DNA from: DAOVQB01 sp023128935
GTDB lineage: Bacteria > Eisenbacteria > RBG-16-71-46 > CAIMUX01 > WJJG01
Assembly (NCBI GenBank): GCA_030628905.1
Contig: DAOVQB010000044.1
Location: 1-25,221 of the forward strand
Direction of reading: 5' to 3'
Length of the DNA: 25,221 nucleotides
The translations under genes and the position numbers were made by a program. Every line of letters starts with the position of its first letter. Position 1 is the first letter of the stretch. The notes beneath the pieces are model-generated. The model was not told the origin of the DNA. It did no database searches and was given only the letters and a program-made list of their open reading frames with translations. Of the stretch, positions 1 through 7,371 are shown one piece after another.

Positions 1-814
1 CGTCCTCAGCCACAACCACCTCCTCCATGTAGTAGATCCCCGTGTCCCGCGCATGGGCCAGAGCCACCACGCGCCCTTCCTCCTGCCATAGGAAGATGAT
101 ACTGTTGCGCGGTGCCAGCCAATCCTGCACCGTCGTGCGGGCATCAGAGATTGTGAAGGCGGGACCACGCTGAAGGCTCCGGTGGTGTTGGTACAGCTGG
201 CGGGTCAGCTCGACCGTCAGCTCCCAATCAACCGGTGTGTAGCGGCGTAGCCCGTTACTGCACGGGGCCTCATAGCGCTCCCATTCCTCCCGGGTTACGC
301 CCCAACGCACGCCATCGTAGATGTGTCCCGCAAACTGGCGGGCGGCAGCAAAGCGGGCCTCTTCGCGCATCCCGATGCGCGCGGCTAGGCGGATCATACG
401 CTCGTTACCGCTCCAGGTGCCGAGGCCGACGCGCGACAGGCCATGTGCACTGAAGAGATACCCCACCCAAAGGGTGAGAGCCTCTCGTCCCAACCCTTGT
501 CCCCAGGCACCTTCCTCGGCGATATCGATGCCACACTCCCGCCCATGCGTATGCTGGTCCGCCGAGCAGCTGGTAACCCATCCCAGGTGGCGTCCCTCGG
601 CAGTCTCGATCTCCAACCGGGTGCGCGGATCGGGCGGGGGTTCCTGCAGGCGCTTGAGCAGTTGCACGCGAAAGCGCGCTAGGTTCTCCTTGGTGTTTTC
701 CCAGGGAGCGTCCCACGCCTGCCAGGGCTTCCCCGGGGTGAACCATCGCTTGTAATCCTCAAGATCCGAAGCACACACATCCCGCAGACAAACCCGGTGG
801 CCCGAAATGATCAT
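1..814 (-). CDS. Tandem GNAT-family N-acetyltransferase (partial, continues past window start)
   Basis: The frame read from the ATG at 814 stays open for 271 codons to the window edge, so the gene is cut. A clear ribosome site (AAGGAG, complement of 821-826) lies six bases before this ATG, which fixes the start. The first ~175 residues look like a RimJ/RimL-type GNAT domain: an N-terminal RxxRDxxxxDLEDY segment, a beta-strand ending in LGWV, the acetyl-CoA pyrophosphate loop in GAWGQGLGREAL, and the usual late motif (N-x-R-M-I-R-L-A-A-R-I-G-M followed by W-G-V). After it a second domain begins, with VDWELTVELTRQLYQ and a strand YYMEEVVVAED that resembles the beta-4 strand of another GNAT domain. 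The protein is probably a two-domain acetyltransferase that moves an acetyl group from acetyl-CoA to an unknown amine. Substrate cannot be inferred. It is divergent from the ATPase gene to the right. Confidence 0.82.
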   Translation of the reverse strand, partial: MIISGHRVCLRDVCASDLEDYKRWFTPGKPWQAWDAPWENTKENLARFRVQLLKRLQEPPPDPRTRLEIETAEGRHLGWVTSCSADQHTHGRECGIDIAEEGAWGQGLGREALTLWVGYLFSAHGLSRVGLGTWSGNERMIRLAARIGMREEARFAAARQFAGHIYDGVRWGVTREEWERYEAPCSNGLRRYTPVDWELTVELTRQLYQHHRSLQRGPAFTISDARTTVQDWLAPRNSIIFLWQEEGRVVALAHARDTGIYYMEEVVVAED

Positions 815-848
815 ACTGCTCTCCTTAGCTCTGCGGCCTCGATCGCAA

Positions 849-973
849 TTGATGCTGGTGCATTTGGATTGATGCTGGTACACCCGATTGACACCGGTAC
901 ACCCGATTGACGCCGGTACACCCGATTGACGCCGGTACACCCGATTGACGCCGGTACACCCAGTTGACGGTCG
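849..973. repeat. 19-bp tandem repeat array (about five full units plus degenerate ends)
   Basis: The unit TTGACGCCGGTACACCCGA is repeated head to tail at 869-887, 888-906, 907-925, 926-944 and 945-963. Units at 907 and 926 are identical, the one at 945 differs only at its last two bases, and the units at 869 and 888 carry a few changes. A looser copy at 849-868 and a truncated one at 964-973 flank the array. The period is not a multiple of three, so the array is not coding. There are no spacers, so it is not a CRISPR. It occupies the divergent intergenic region between the acetyltransferase start (814) and the ATPase start (1136). It could be an operator array, iterons or simple slippage; the sequence does not decide. 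Confidence 0.9.
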
Positions 974-1085
974 TATATCTTATCCTACAGGGCCATTGTG
1001 CCACCCTGATCCGTAGAAAGTCAGCCTCTTCAGGTCATCCATGCATGCCCGACGCCCCCACTCTCCATTGGCAGGCTGAATTCCC

Positions 1086-1114
1086 TTGCAGAACGTTCAT
1101 AGTATGACTAGAAT
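1086..1114 (+). promoter_or_regulatory. Possible sigma-70-like promoter for the AAA ATPase gene
   Basis: A TAGAAT hexamer (1109-1114, one base from consensus) lies 17 bases after a poor -35 (TTGCAG, 1086-1091) and 21 bases before the ATG at 1136. The -10 is good and the spacing ideal, but the -35 matches in only three positions, so this is a weak call. Confidence 0.3.
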
Positions 1115-1135
1115 GGCAGGTAAATTGAGGTGCAA

Positions 1136-2380
1136 ATGCAGTACAGGCCCAGACATGCGGAGAGGAAACTCGCGGAGCTTTCCCGTCATTTCAAGGTCGT
1201 GCTTGTGGTGGGTGCTCGGCAAGTGGGTAAGAGCACGCTGCTTGCGCATGCCTTCCCCGACCTCAAGGCGATCGTCTTCGATCCGGTTCAGGACCGTTTC
1301 GGTGTCCGCGGGGATCCTGACCTGTTCCTGGACAACTTCCCCCCACCCCTGATCCTGGATGAGATCCAGTACGTACCCGAACTCCTGCCCGCACTGAAGC
1401 GCAGGGTCGATCTGCGCGATCAGCCGGGGCAGTACTTCCTAACCGGATCACAGAATCTGAGCGCGCTACGGTCAGTGGCCGAGAGCATGGCGGGACGGGT
1501 CGGGATTCTGCATCTGGACGGGATGACCCTCGTCGAAATGGCTGGGGGCGGGCGGAATGAAGGCTGGCTGAAAAGCTATCTGGAGGATCCGTTCTCGCTA
1601 CTCGACATCACCGCGCAGAGCACGCCACCTACGCGAAGCTTGGTGCATTGTCTATGGCGAGGCTCCTTGCCTGGTCTGTTGGATGCACCTGACAGTATCG
1701 TTCCCGACTACTTCGGATCCTACGTTCAGACCTACATAGAGCGCGACATCAGGCTGATGGAAAACATACGCGATCTGGCAGACTTCGAGCGCTTCCTCGC
1801 TCTAGCTGCCGCCCTGACCTCGCAGGAGATCAATGCCTCGCAATTGGGACGCTATGTGAGCGTGAGCCCTACAACTGCGCGCAGGTGGCTCGATCTCTTG
1901 GCAAACACCTACCAGTGGTTGGAACTCCTTCCGTACCATGGCAACACCATCAAGCGTCTGAGCAGCAAGCGCAAAGGGCACGTGCGCGATACAGGACTGA
2001 CCTGCTATCTGCAGCGGATTTCATCGCCCGATGCACTGGCAGCCAGTCCGCTGCTGGGCGCATTCTTCGAATCCTGGGCAGTAAACCTCATCCACCGGCA
2101 GTTCACCGATCTGGCCATGCCGCCCCAGGCCTACCATTGGCGGACCCAAGGCCACGCTGAAGTAGATCTCATTCTGGAGCTAGATGGTGCCTTCCACCCC
2201 ATGGAGATCAAGTGCAAGTCCAACCTAAGTCGGCATGACACGAGGGGCCTGCGAGCATTCCGGGAAAGCTACCCCAAGGAGAAGATCATGCCAGGTCTGA
2301 TTCTCTATGCGGGACATGAATGCTACAGGATCGACCCTCACACAATCGCCCTACCGTGGAATGCCATGACCTCGGTGTAG
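1136..2380 (+). CDS. AAA_14 / DUF4143 family ATPase
   Basis: This is a 414-aa protein of the widespread AAA_14-DUF4143 family. Counting from the upstream GTG at 1130, Walker A is GARQVGKST (residues 28-36) and Walker B is LILDEIQ (74-80), followed by a FLTGSQN sensor strand. A helical DUF4143 section has a winged-helix look (TSQEINASQLGRYVSVSPTT). The C-terminal part carries a PD-(D/E)XK nuclease-fold pattern, AEVDLIL then HPMEIKCK. I prefer ATG 1136 over GTG 1130 because GAGG at 1127-1130 sits five bases before the ATG and would overlap the GTG. Length and motif order are complete for the family. Its cellular role is poorly known; members are often found as lone mobile or accessory genes. 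The gene is divergent from the acetyltransferase and followed 78 bases later by the VWA gene. Confidence 0.9.
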   Translation: MQYRPRHAERKLAELSRHFKVVLVVGARQVGKSTLLAHAFPDLKAIVFDPVQDRFGVRGDPDLFLDNFPPPLILDEIQYVPELLPALKRRVDLRDQPGQYFLTGSQNLSALRSVAESMAGRVGILHLDGMTLVEMAGGGRNEGWLKSYLEDPFSLLDITAQSTPPTRSLVHCLWRGSLPGLLDAPDSIVPDYFGSYVQTYIERDIRLMENIRDLADFERFLALAAALTSQEINASQLGRYVSVSPTTARRWLDLLANTYQWLELLPYHGNTIKRLSSKRKGHVRDTGLTCYLQRISSPDALAASPLLGAFFESWAVNLIHRQFTDLAMPPQAYHWRTQGHAEVDLILELDGAFHPMEIKCKSNLSRHDTRGLRAFRESYPKEKIMPGLILYAGHECYRIDPHTIALPWNAMTSV

Positions 2381-2458
2381 AGTTCTACCCCAGATCCCAT
2401 CGCCCACTGCCGATATCCGGCAGCAGAAGTGCGATCCCCAATCACGGAGGCAAATCCC

Positions 2459-3949
2459 ATGCTGCGCATACGCTTCACGCCCGCACTGTTGCTCGGCCTA
2501 TGTCTGCTGGTTGCCATCAACCTTTGCCAGGCAGCGGCTCCAGCCTTTCCGGAAGTCATGTTCATCCTGGATGGATCGGGGAGCATGTGGGGCCGGATAG
2601 GAGAGGAGACTAGGCGGGTTGGACAGGAAACCAAGCGCGTTGGGGAGGAAACCAAGATCGAGGTGGCCCGCCGTGTGATGGCGCATATAGTGCCGGCACT
2701 CCCGGGCGAGGTCAAGGTGGGGCTGACAGTCTACGGGCACCGCGAGAAGGGCAACTGCAATGACGTGGAGATCCTCATTCCGGCCGGCAGCGACGATCGC
2801 GACGCCCTACTGGAAGCGGTCCAAGGGATCAACCCCAAGGGGAAGACCCCGATTGCCCGCTCGATCCAGATGGTAACTGAAACGCTGAAAAGCAAGGAGG
2901 AGGAGACAACCATCATCCTGGTGAGTGATGGCAAGGAGACCTGTGATGACGACCCCTGCGGAGCGGTCGCCGCGCTCAAGTCCACGGGGATCAAGTTCGT
3001 GCTCCACGTGGTGGGCTTCGGGGTCGGCGAAGCAGAACAGGAACAACTGGCGTGTCTGGCTCAGGCCGGTGGGGGCACTTACTTCGGCGCCGAAGATGCC
3101 GACGCCCTGCTGGCGGCGATGGAATCCGTCAAGGAGGATGTCACCCGTCAGGTGGAGCAGGCCAAGACCAAGACCGTGAAGGCGGTCTCCAAAATTGGTA
3201 AGCTAGCGCTCAACATGCCGGCTGCGGGCAAGATAAGCATTGCAGCAGTGACCATCGTGCGTACCACGGACGGCAAGGTGGTCAAGAAGGCTTCTTCGCC
3301 GGAGGCCAACTCGCTTCATCCACTTATGGCCGGGGAGTATGAGATCGTCATGGGGTTTGCCAACCCTAACTACAAGGATCCCACGGAGGTGTCCTACGGG
3401 ATCTGGGAGGTAAAGGGCGGGGAAACCACCGAGGTGAATCTGGGCACGGTGGCCTTCAACATCGCCGCATCCCTCAGCAAGATGCCGGCCGAAACAGTCA
3501 CCCTGACTGCCGCCAGCGGGGCGCCATTGGTCACTCTTCATTCCCACGGGAATGGCTACTACCTGTTCAAGCCCAAGCCGGTGCCGGCCGGCGACTACCA
3601 CTTCAGCATCACCTATTACCGGAGCCCTGCGCCCACTGTGGTCTCGCGGGATGTCCACGTCTCAGCTGGCAAGGAAACGGTCGTGACCCTCAACTCGGGG
3701 ATCAAGGTCAAGCCACCTGAGGCGGGGGGGGTGAAGGGCTGGGACCTTATTCCCGCCGGCCACACCGATGCGCTGTTGGTGGTGCGGCGCGGCTGGGACA
3801 ATCAGGAACCGCTCTGGCGCGTCTTTGCCGTTCCCGCGGGAACATACGATCTGAACTTGCACCTCGAGGGCATGGACGAGCCGCTCCGGGTGGGTGAGGG
3901 TTTGACCATCGCCGCCGGTGATCTGCTCGAGTTCAACACCGCCTTGTAG
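2459..3949 (+). CDS. Secreted VWA-domain protein with heptad insertion
   Basis: The ATG at 2459 is preceded by GGAGG (2446-2450), which argues against the in-frame start 30 bases upstream. The 496-aa product opens with a signal peptide (hydrophobic core about residues 8-22, then CQAAAPA). A von Willebrand factor A domain follows. Its metal-ion-dependent adhesion site is D38-G-S40-G-S42, with a later GKTPIA threonine and an LVSDGKETC aspartate. Right after the MIDAS, where relatives have a short loop before KIEIAR, three seven-residue repeats occur (GEETRRV, GQETKRV, GEETKIE). Beyond the VWA domain there is a lysine/glutamate-rich helix (about 215-250) and two or three beta-rich repeats that look like Ig or carboxypeptidase-regulatory modules. 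The protein is probably exported and binds a divalent cation and a protein partner. No operon partner is evident; the next gene starts 49 bases downstream. Confidence 0.88.
   Translation: MLRIRFTPALLLGLCLLVAINLCQAAAPAFPEVMFILDGSGSMWGRIGEETRRVGQETKRVGEETKIEVARRVMAHIVPALPGEVKVGLTVYGHREKGNCNDVEILIPAGSDDRDALLEAVQGINPKGKTPIARSIQMVTETLKSKEEETTIILVSDGKETCDDDPCGAVAALKSTGIKFVLHVVGFGVGEAEQEQLACLAQAGGGTYFGAEDADALLAAMESVKEDVTRQVEQAKTKTVKAVSKIGKLALNMPAAGKISIAAVTIVRTTDGKVVKKASSPEANSLHPLMAGEYEIVMGFANPNYKDPTEVSYGIWEVKGGETTEVNLGTVAFNIAASLSKMPAETVTLTAASGAPLVTLHSHGNGYYLFKPKPVPAGDYHFSITYYRSPAPTVVSRDVHVSAGKETVVTLNSGIKVKPPEAGGVKGWDLIPAGHTDALLVVRRGWDNQEPLWRVFAVPAGTYDLNLHLEGMDEPLRVGEGLTIAAGDLLEFNTAL
2600..2662 (+). 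repeat. Three tandem 21-bp coding repeats in the VWA gene
   Basis: Units at 2600-2620, 2621-2641 and 2642-2662 each encode a heptad of the form G-(E/Q)-E-T-(R/K)-(R/I)-(V/E). They keep frame and lie in the loop directly after the MIDAS motif. Confidence 0.9.
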
Positions 3950-3998
3950 CGAGCCGGGGCCATGCTGCAGTGGAGGCCGGATTACGGCACTAAGTGAA

Positions 3999-4925
3999 AT
4001 GCACATCGAGATCCTGGGAACGGAATCGCTGGGAGTGCGCGGCCTCTCCTGTGTGGTGGAGGTCGAGGACCGTAGGATCGTCATTGACCCCGGACTTGCG
4101 CTGGGCTACCGGCGTCATGGGTTGCTTCCCCATCCGGCACAGGTGGCGGTTGGAGAGCAGGTGCGCCGAAAGATCATTGCGGCGCTGCAGGATGCGACCG
4201 ATGTAGTGATGAGCCACCTCCACGGCGATCACGTTCCTTTGCCGGATGCCAATCCCTACCAACTCAAAGCCCAGCAGGTGGCCCCTCTGTGCCAGACGGC
4301 TCGATTCTGGATCAGCGGACCTGAAGGGCTCTCGAACGACATGGCGCATCGAAGGGAAGCCATGCGCGATGTGTTGGGCAGGGATCTCCCAAACGCGGAG
4401 GGGCAAAGGGATGGACCGCTGGGCTTTTCTTGGCCGATGCCGCACGGGGAACGCCATGGCAGACTGGGCACAGTGATGATGACCCGTATCGAGAGCAAGG
4501 ATACCGCCTTCGTGCACGCTTCAGACATTCAACTCCTCGATGGCGAGGCCGTCTCGTCGATACTGGCCTGGCGGCCGAACATCGCGCTTGTGGGGGGGCC
4601 GCCCCTCTATCTTCCGTGGCTTTCGTCGAAGCGGCGCCAGGTGGCATGGGAGAACGCGCTGCGGCTGGCCCATCACATAGACACGCTGATTCTCGATCAC
4701 CACCTGCTGCGCTGCGAAGAGGGGCTCTCATGGCTGAGCCGCCTGTCTTCTGAAACGGGCCATCGGGTGATTTGTGCTGCGGATTTCATGGAGCGTCCCC
4801 GTCGCCTGCTCGAGGCCCGACGCGAGCAATTATACAAGAAGATGCCGGTTCCCAAAGGATGGCACGAAGCCTACGCCCGCGGTGATGCTGATACTGCCGC
4901 ATATAGAAGTGAACAAGGGGAATGA
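3999..4925 (+). CDS. UPF0282-type metallo-beta-lactamase-fold hydrolase
   Basis: The 308-aa product starts MHIEILGTESLGVRGLSC and continues with VVEVEDRRIVIDPGLALGYRR, then GLLPHP. This opening and the following metal-binding SHLHGDH (H-x-H-x-D-H, about residues 69-75) match UPF0282/COG2248, a metallo-beta-lactamase-fold family known mainly from archaea and scattered bacteria. Later histidine/aspartate strands (FVHASDIQLL, LILDHHLLR) supply the remaining metal ligands expected of the fold. The frame is open back to 3918, but that start would overlap the VWA gene, and ATG 3999 gives the family's normal N-terminus. No strong Shine-Dalgarno is visible, so translation may be coupled to the gene upstream. 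The substrate is unknown. The last ~57 codons are duplicated at 8794-8967. Confidence 0.85.
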   Translation: MHIEILGTESLGVRGLSCVVEVEDRRIVIDPGLALGYRRHGLLPHPAQVAVGEQVRRKIIAALQDATDVVMSHLHGDHVPLPDANPYQLKAQQVAPLCQTARFWISGPEGLSNDMAHRREAMRDVLGRDLPNAEGQRDGPLGFSWPMPHGERHGRLGTVMMTRIESKDTAFVHASDIQLLDGEAVSSILAWRPNIALVGGPPLYLPWLSSKRRQVAWENALRLAHHIDTLILDHHLLRCEEGLSWLSRLSSETGHRVICAADFMERPRRLLEARREQLYKKMPVPKGWHEAYARGDADTAAYRSEQGE

Positions 4926-5067
4926 ACGGGGGGATTCGAGACGGGGGAGCAAGCGGGAACCGCCTTGTCTGGCGAAGGTATCAGATCTACGGTGGTGCCG
5001 CTGACTGTTGTCAGCTGGTGGAGACAAACGAGAGAAGGCGTTTAACTGAGTTCTCGGGAGGTGCGCC

Positions 5068-6345
5068 ATGCGTATGCCACAGACGGCTCTAGTGATGCTG
5101 TTCGTATCGGCCCTACTGCTGGGCTGCTCCGATGACAAGACCACCAACCCCGACCCCGACATCCGCACCGTGCGTCAGATTCCGGAGGAGTTCCAGGACG
5201 ATGTGGTCCTGCTGGTCGAGGGCAACAACGAGTTTGCGCTCAAGCTCTACGACGAACTGAGCTCCCAGAATGGCAATATGTTCTTCTCCCCGTTCAGCAT
5301 CTCGACAGCCCTAGCCATGATCTGGGCCGGGGCGCGAACGCAGACGGAAGAGGAGATCGCTCAGGTCCTCCACTTCCCGTTCGACCAGGAGCAACTGCAT
5401 CCGATCTTCGGCGCGCTGCAGCAGAGCCTCGACACGGGCATCGGCTACGACCTCTACCAGCTCAAGATCGCCAACCGGCTGTGGGGATGCACCGGCTATC
5501 CCTGGCTCGAGCCGTTCCTCGAGATCACCCGCAGTGACTACGGCGCCGAACTCGAGCAACTCGACTTCTCGGCCAATCCCGAGGCCGCGCGCCTGAGGAT
5601 CAACCAGTGGGTCAGTGAAAAGACGGCCGGCAGGATCCCCGATATCCTAGCACCCGGACTGCTCGATCCGCTGACGCGGCTCGTTCTGGCCAATGCCATC
5701 TACTTCAAGGGCGATTGGGTCAGCTGCTTTGATCGCAAGCGCACCGAGATCGAGCCATTCTGGACTACTCCGGATGCGTCGGTCGACGTAGCGATGATGC
5801 AGCAGACCGAGCGCTTCCCGCTATGCACGGTGCCCAGCATGTCGATCCTGGAACTGCCCTATGTCGGCCAGGATCTCAGCATGGTCATCTTGCTCCCGGA
5901 GCAGGTCGACGGCCTGTGCGCCTTGGAAGCCGAGCTTACCCTGCAGAAACTCACATCCTGGATCGATGCACTTCACGAACAAGAAGTGGACGTGAAGCTG
6001 CCCCGGTTCACCTTCTCATCGAAGTTCAACCTCGTCGACCACATGAGCGCCATGGGCATGCCCTCGGCGTTCAACCCTTTGGCTGCCGACCTCTCGGGTA
6101 TGGCCACCATGGAGGAGCTCTACCTCAGCTTCCTGGTTCACGAGGCGTTCGTGCTGGTGAATGAGGAAGGCACCGAGGCGGCCGCGGCGACAGCGGGCGG
6201 TGTGGCCGGGACTTCCGCTCCGGCAGTCTTTGTCGCCGATCACCCGTTCATCTTCCTTATCCGCGACCGGGTAACCGGCTCGATCCTGTTCATGGGGCGC
6301 ATGATCGACCCGAGCGCAAGCCCCGATGTGAAAGCCTCCCTCTAA
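5068..6345 (+). CDS. Lipoprotein serpin (serine protease inhibitor family I4)
   Basis: GGGAGG (5056-5061) sits six bases before the ATG. The 425-aa product has a lipoprotein signal (lipobox LLGC with Cys20) followed by a linker and a full serpin fold. Hallmarks are FFSPFSISTALAMIWAGA, LVLANAIYFKGDW, MSILELPYVGQDLSMVILLP, LPRFTFSSKFNLVDHMSAMG and FVLVNEEGTEAAAATAG. The last is the hinge of the reactive-centre loop, with small residues at P12-P9 as required for an inhibitory serpin. The loop ends in DHPFIFLIRD. Counting from the hinge Gly (P15, residue 368), the scissile bond falls at Thr382-Ser383, and the distance from P15 to the closing HPF equals that of alpha-1-antitrypsin. The protein should sit on a membrane surface and trap a protease by suicide inhibition. 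The target is unknown. It is monocistronic, with a hairpin downstream. Confidence 0.95.
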   Translation: MRMPQTALVMLFVSALLLGCSDDKTTNPDPDIRTVRQIPEEFQDDVVLLVEGNNEFALKLYDELSSQNGNMFFSPFSISTALAMIWAGARTQTEEEIAQVLHFPFDQEQLHPIFGALQQSLDTGIGYDLYQLKIANRLWGCTGYPWLEPFLEITRSDYGAELEQLDFSANPEAARLRINQWVSEKTAGRIPDILAPGLLDPLTRLVLANAIYFKGDWVSCFDRKRTEIEPFWTTPDASVDVAMMQQTERFPLCTVPSMSILELPYVGQDLSMVILLPEQVDGLCALEAELTLQKLTSWIDALHEQEVDVKLPRFTFSSKFNLVDHMSAMGMPSAFNPLAADLSGMATMEELYLSFLVHEAFVLVNEEGTEAAAATAGGVAGTSAPAVFVADHPFIFLIRDRVTGSILFMGRMIDPSASPDVKASL

Positions 6346-6376
6346 CCCCAATAGGACATCGGTAGCGTTCCTTGAT

Positions 6377-6410
6377 GGATGTGCGCAGCCGGTACTCAGC
6401 GCGCACATCC
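6377..6410 (+). terminator. Hairpin downstream of the serpin gene
   Basis: A perfect 10-bp stem (GGATGTGCGC at 6377-6386 with GCGCACATCC at 6401-6410) encloses a 14-base loop, 31 bases after the serpin stop. No T-run follows, so it may be an mRNA-stabilising hairpin or a factor-dependent terminator. The rest of 6346-6632 shows no gene I can support. Confidence 0.55.
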
Positions 6411-6646
6411 GTAGGCCTCCGAGTGCCCGGCGCATCGCGGGAGCAGACTCTACTGCACGCGCTCGCGGGGCAGACTGATCAGCCGGCAGAACAAGATCAA
6501 CCTGATCCGCTACCCTGCTTGCCGGCATCCAATTAATGCGCTATGGTACTTTCGTTCCTGTGGACCGGCCGTCAGTAGCTACAAAGTGGGGCACCATCTA
6601 GCATTTCAAACACGTCGAAGAACCTAGCATCCAAGGAGGTTCTTAA

Positions 6647-7219
6647 ATGCGCTTTCATCTACCCCAATCCCTAAGTCGCCGCATACGTGGTGTGGTGCTA
6701 ATTCTCACAGCCCTGATACTTGCCATCGGGATGCTCGGGAACCCCGCGTGGGCCGAAATCCTCTTCTGGCCTGCGCGGTTGGACTTCAGGGCGGGCGATC
6801 GTCCTATCTCCGTCGCGATCGGGGATCTGAACGGCGATGAGGTCCCTGACCTCGCAGTAGGAAACTATCTCTCGGACGACGTCGCGGTGCTCCTGGGTAC
6901 AGGGGGCTCGACCAGTTCCGGTGTCGGGGCGTCTGCAGCGGCGATCTCCAGATTCTCTTTGGTTGCACCTAATCCCGTAGGATCGCTGACGACGATCAGG
7001 TTTAGCTTAGCTCAGCCTGGCAGAACCAAGCTTTGGGTGGTCGATGCGTGCGGGCGCTTGGTAGAGGCGCTTCTGGATCAGACGCTTGTGGCAGGACACC
7101 ATGACGTAGTGTGGGACTTGACTCAAGGCGCTGATGGCCGAGTCCCTATCGGTGTGTACTTCCTGAGGATTGAGACAACCGGATACCGCGCTGGCCAGCG
7201 TCTTGTTGTACTACGATAG
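6647..7219 (+). CDS. Short secreted protein: one VCBS-like repeat plus FlgD-type C-terminal domain
   Basis: AAGGAGG (6633-6639) lies seven bases before ATG 6647. The 190-aa product has a signal peptide (hydrophobic stretch about residues 15-30, ending PAWA-E). A single FG-GAP/VCBS repeat follows (ISVAIGDLNGDEVPDLAVGN, about residues 53-72), with the D-x-N-G-D-x-x-x-D calcium-binding pattern. After a Ser/Gly linker comes a FlgD-Ig or type-IX-like C-terminal domain (APNPVGSLTTIRFSLAQPG, then VVWDLTQGADGRVPIGVYFLRI, ending in a basic QRLVVLR). Relatives carry many VCBS repeats that form a beta-propeller. With only one, this copy looks internally shortened, although its frame is intact. It is probably a surface or secreted protein; function unknown. 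Confidence 0.72.
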   Translation: MRFHLPQSLSRRIRGVVLILTALILAIGMLGNPAWAEILFWPARLDFRAGDRPISVAIGDLNGDEVPDLAVGNYLSDDVAVLLGTGGSTSSGVGASAAAISRFSLVAPNPVGSLTTIRFSLAQPGRTKLWVVDACGRLVEALLDQTLVAGHHDVVWDLTQGADGRVPIGVYFLRIETTGYRAGQRLVVLR

Positions 7220-7220
7220 C

Positions 7221-7307
7221 CTAGGACGCTGCCAGCCCATTCGCAGGCAGCTCGGCACATGGCAAGTTGGTTGCCGCATGTCCCCGCGGCCATCAGATTG
7301 AGATCTG
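7221..7307 (+). repeat. Dispersed intergenic repeat, copy A
   Basis: The segment from CTAGGACGCTGCCAGCCCAT to about 7307 aligns with 15314-15403, sharing the core CTCGGCACATGGCAAGTTGG (7251-7270). Directly after it, 7305-7329 matches 24 of 25 bases inside the lipoprotein gene at 15545-15569. Copy A therefore also carries a vestige of that gene's signal-peptide codons (WLLLFGCA). Confidence 0.75.
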
Positions 7308-7371
7308 GCTCCTACTGTTTGGCTGCGCGCAGCTCAAGCGGTATGCTTGCTCATTCCAAGGGGGGTGCAAT

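Noticed and set aside
849..973. CRISPR array
   Set aside because: The repeat units are contiguous with no spacers and only 19 bp long, and no cas gene is near.
3203..3658. Minus-strand frame of 151 codons inside the VWA gene
   Set aside because: It is antisense to a gene with clear domain structure, lacks a ribosome site and has no recognisable motif.
3918..3998. Upstream extension of the UPF0282 gene
   Set aside because: The extra 27 codons overlap the end of the VWA gene and precede the family's normal N-terminus.
7267..7371. 35-codon N-terminal extension of the DUF1028 protein
   Set aside because: It lies in a dispersed repeat and lipoprotein vestige; ATG 7372 has its own ribosome site and a proper signal peptide.
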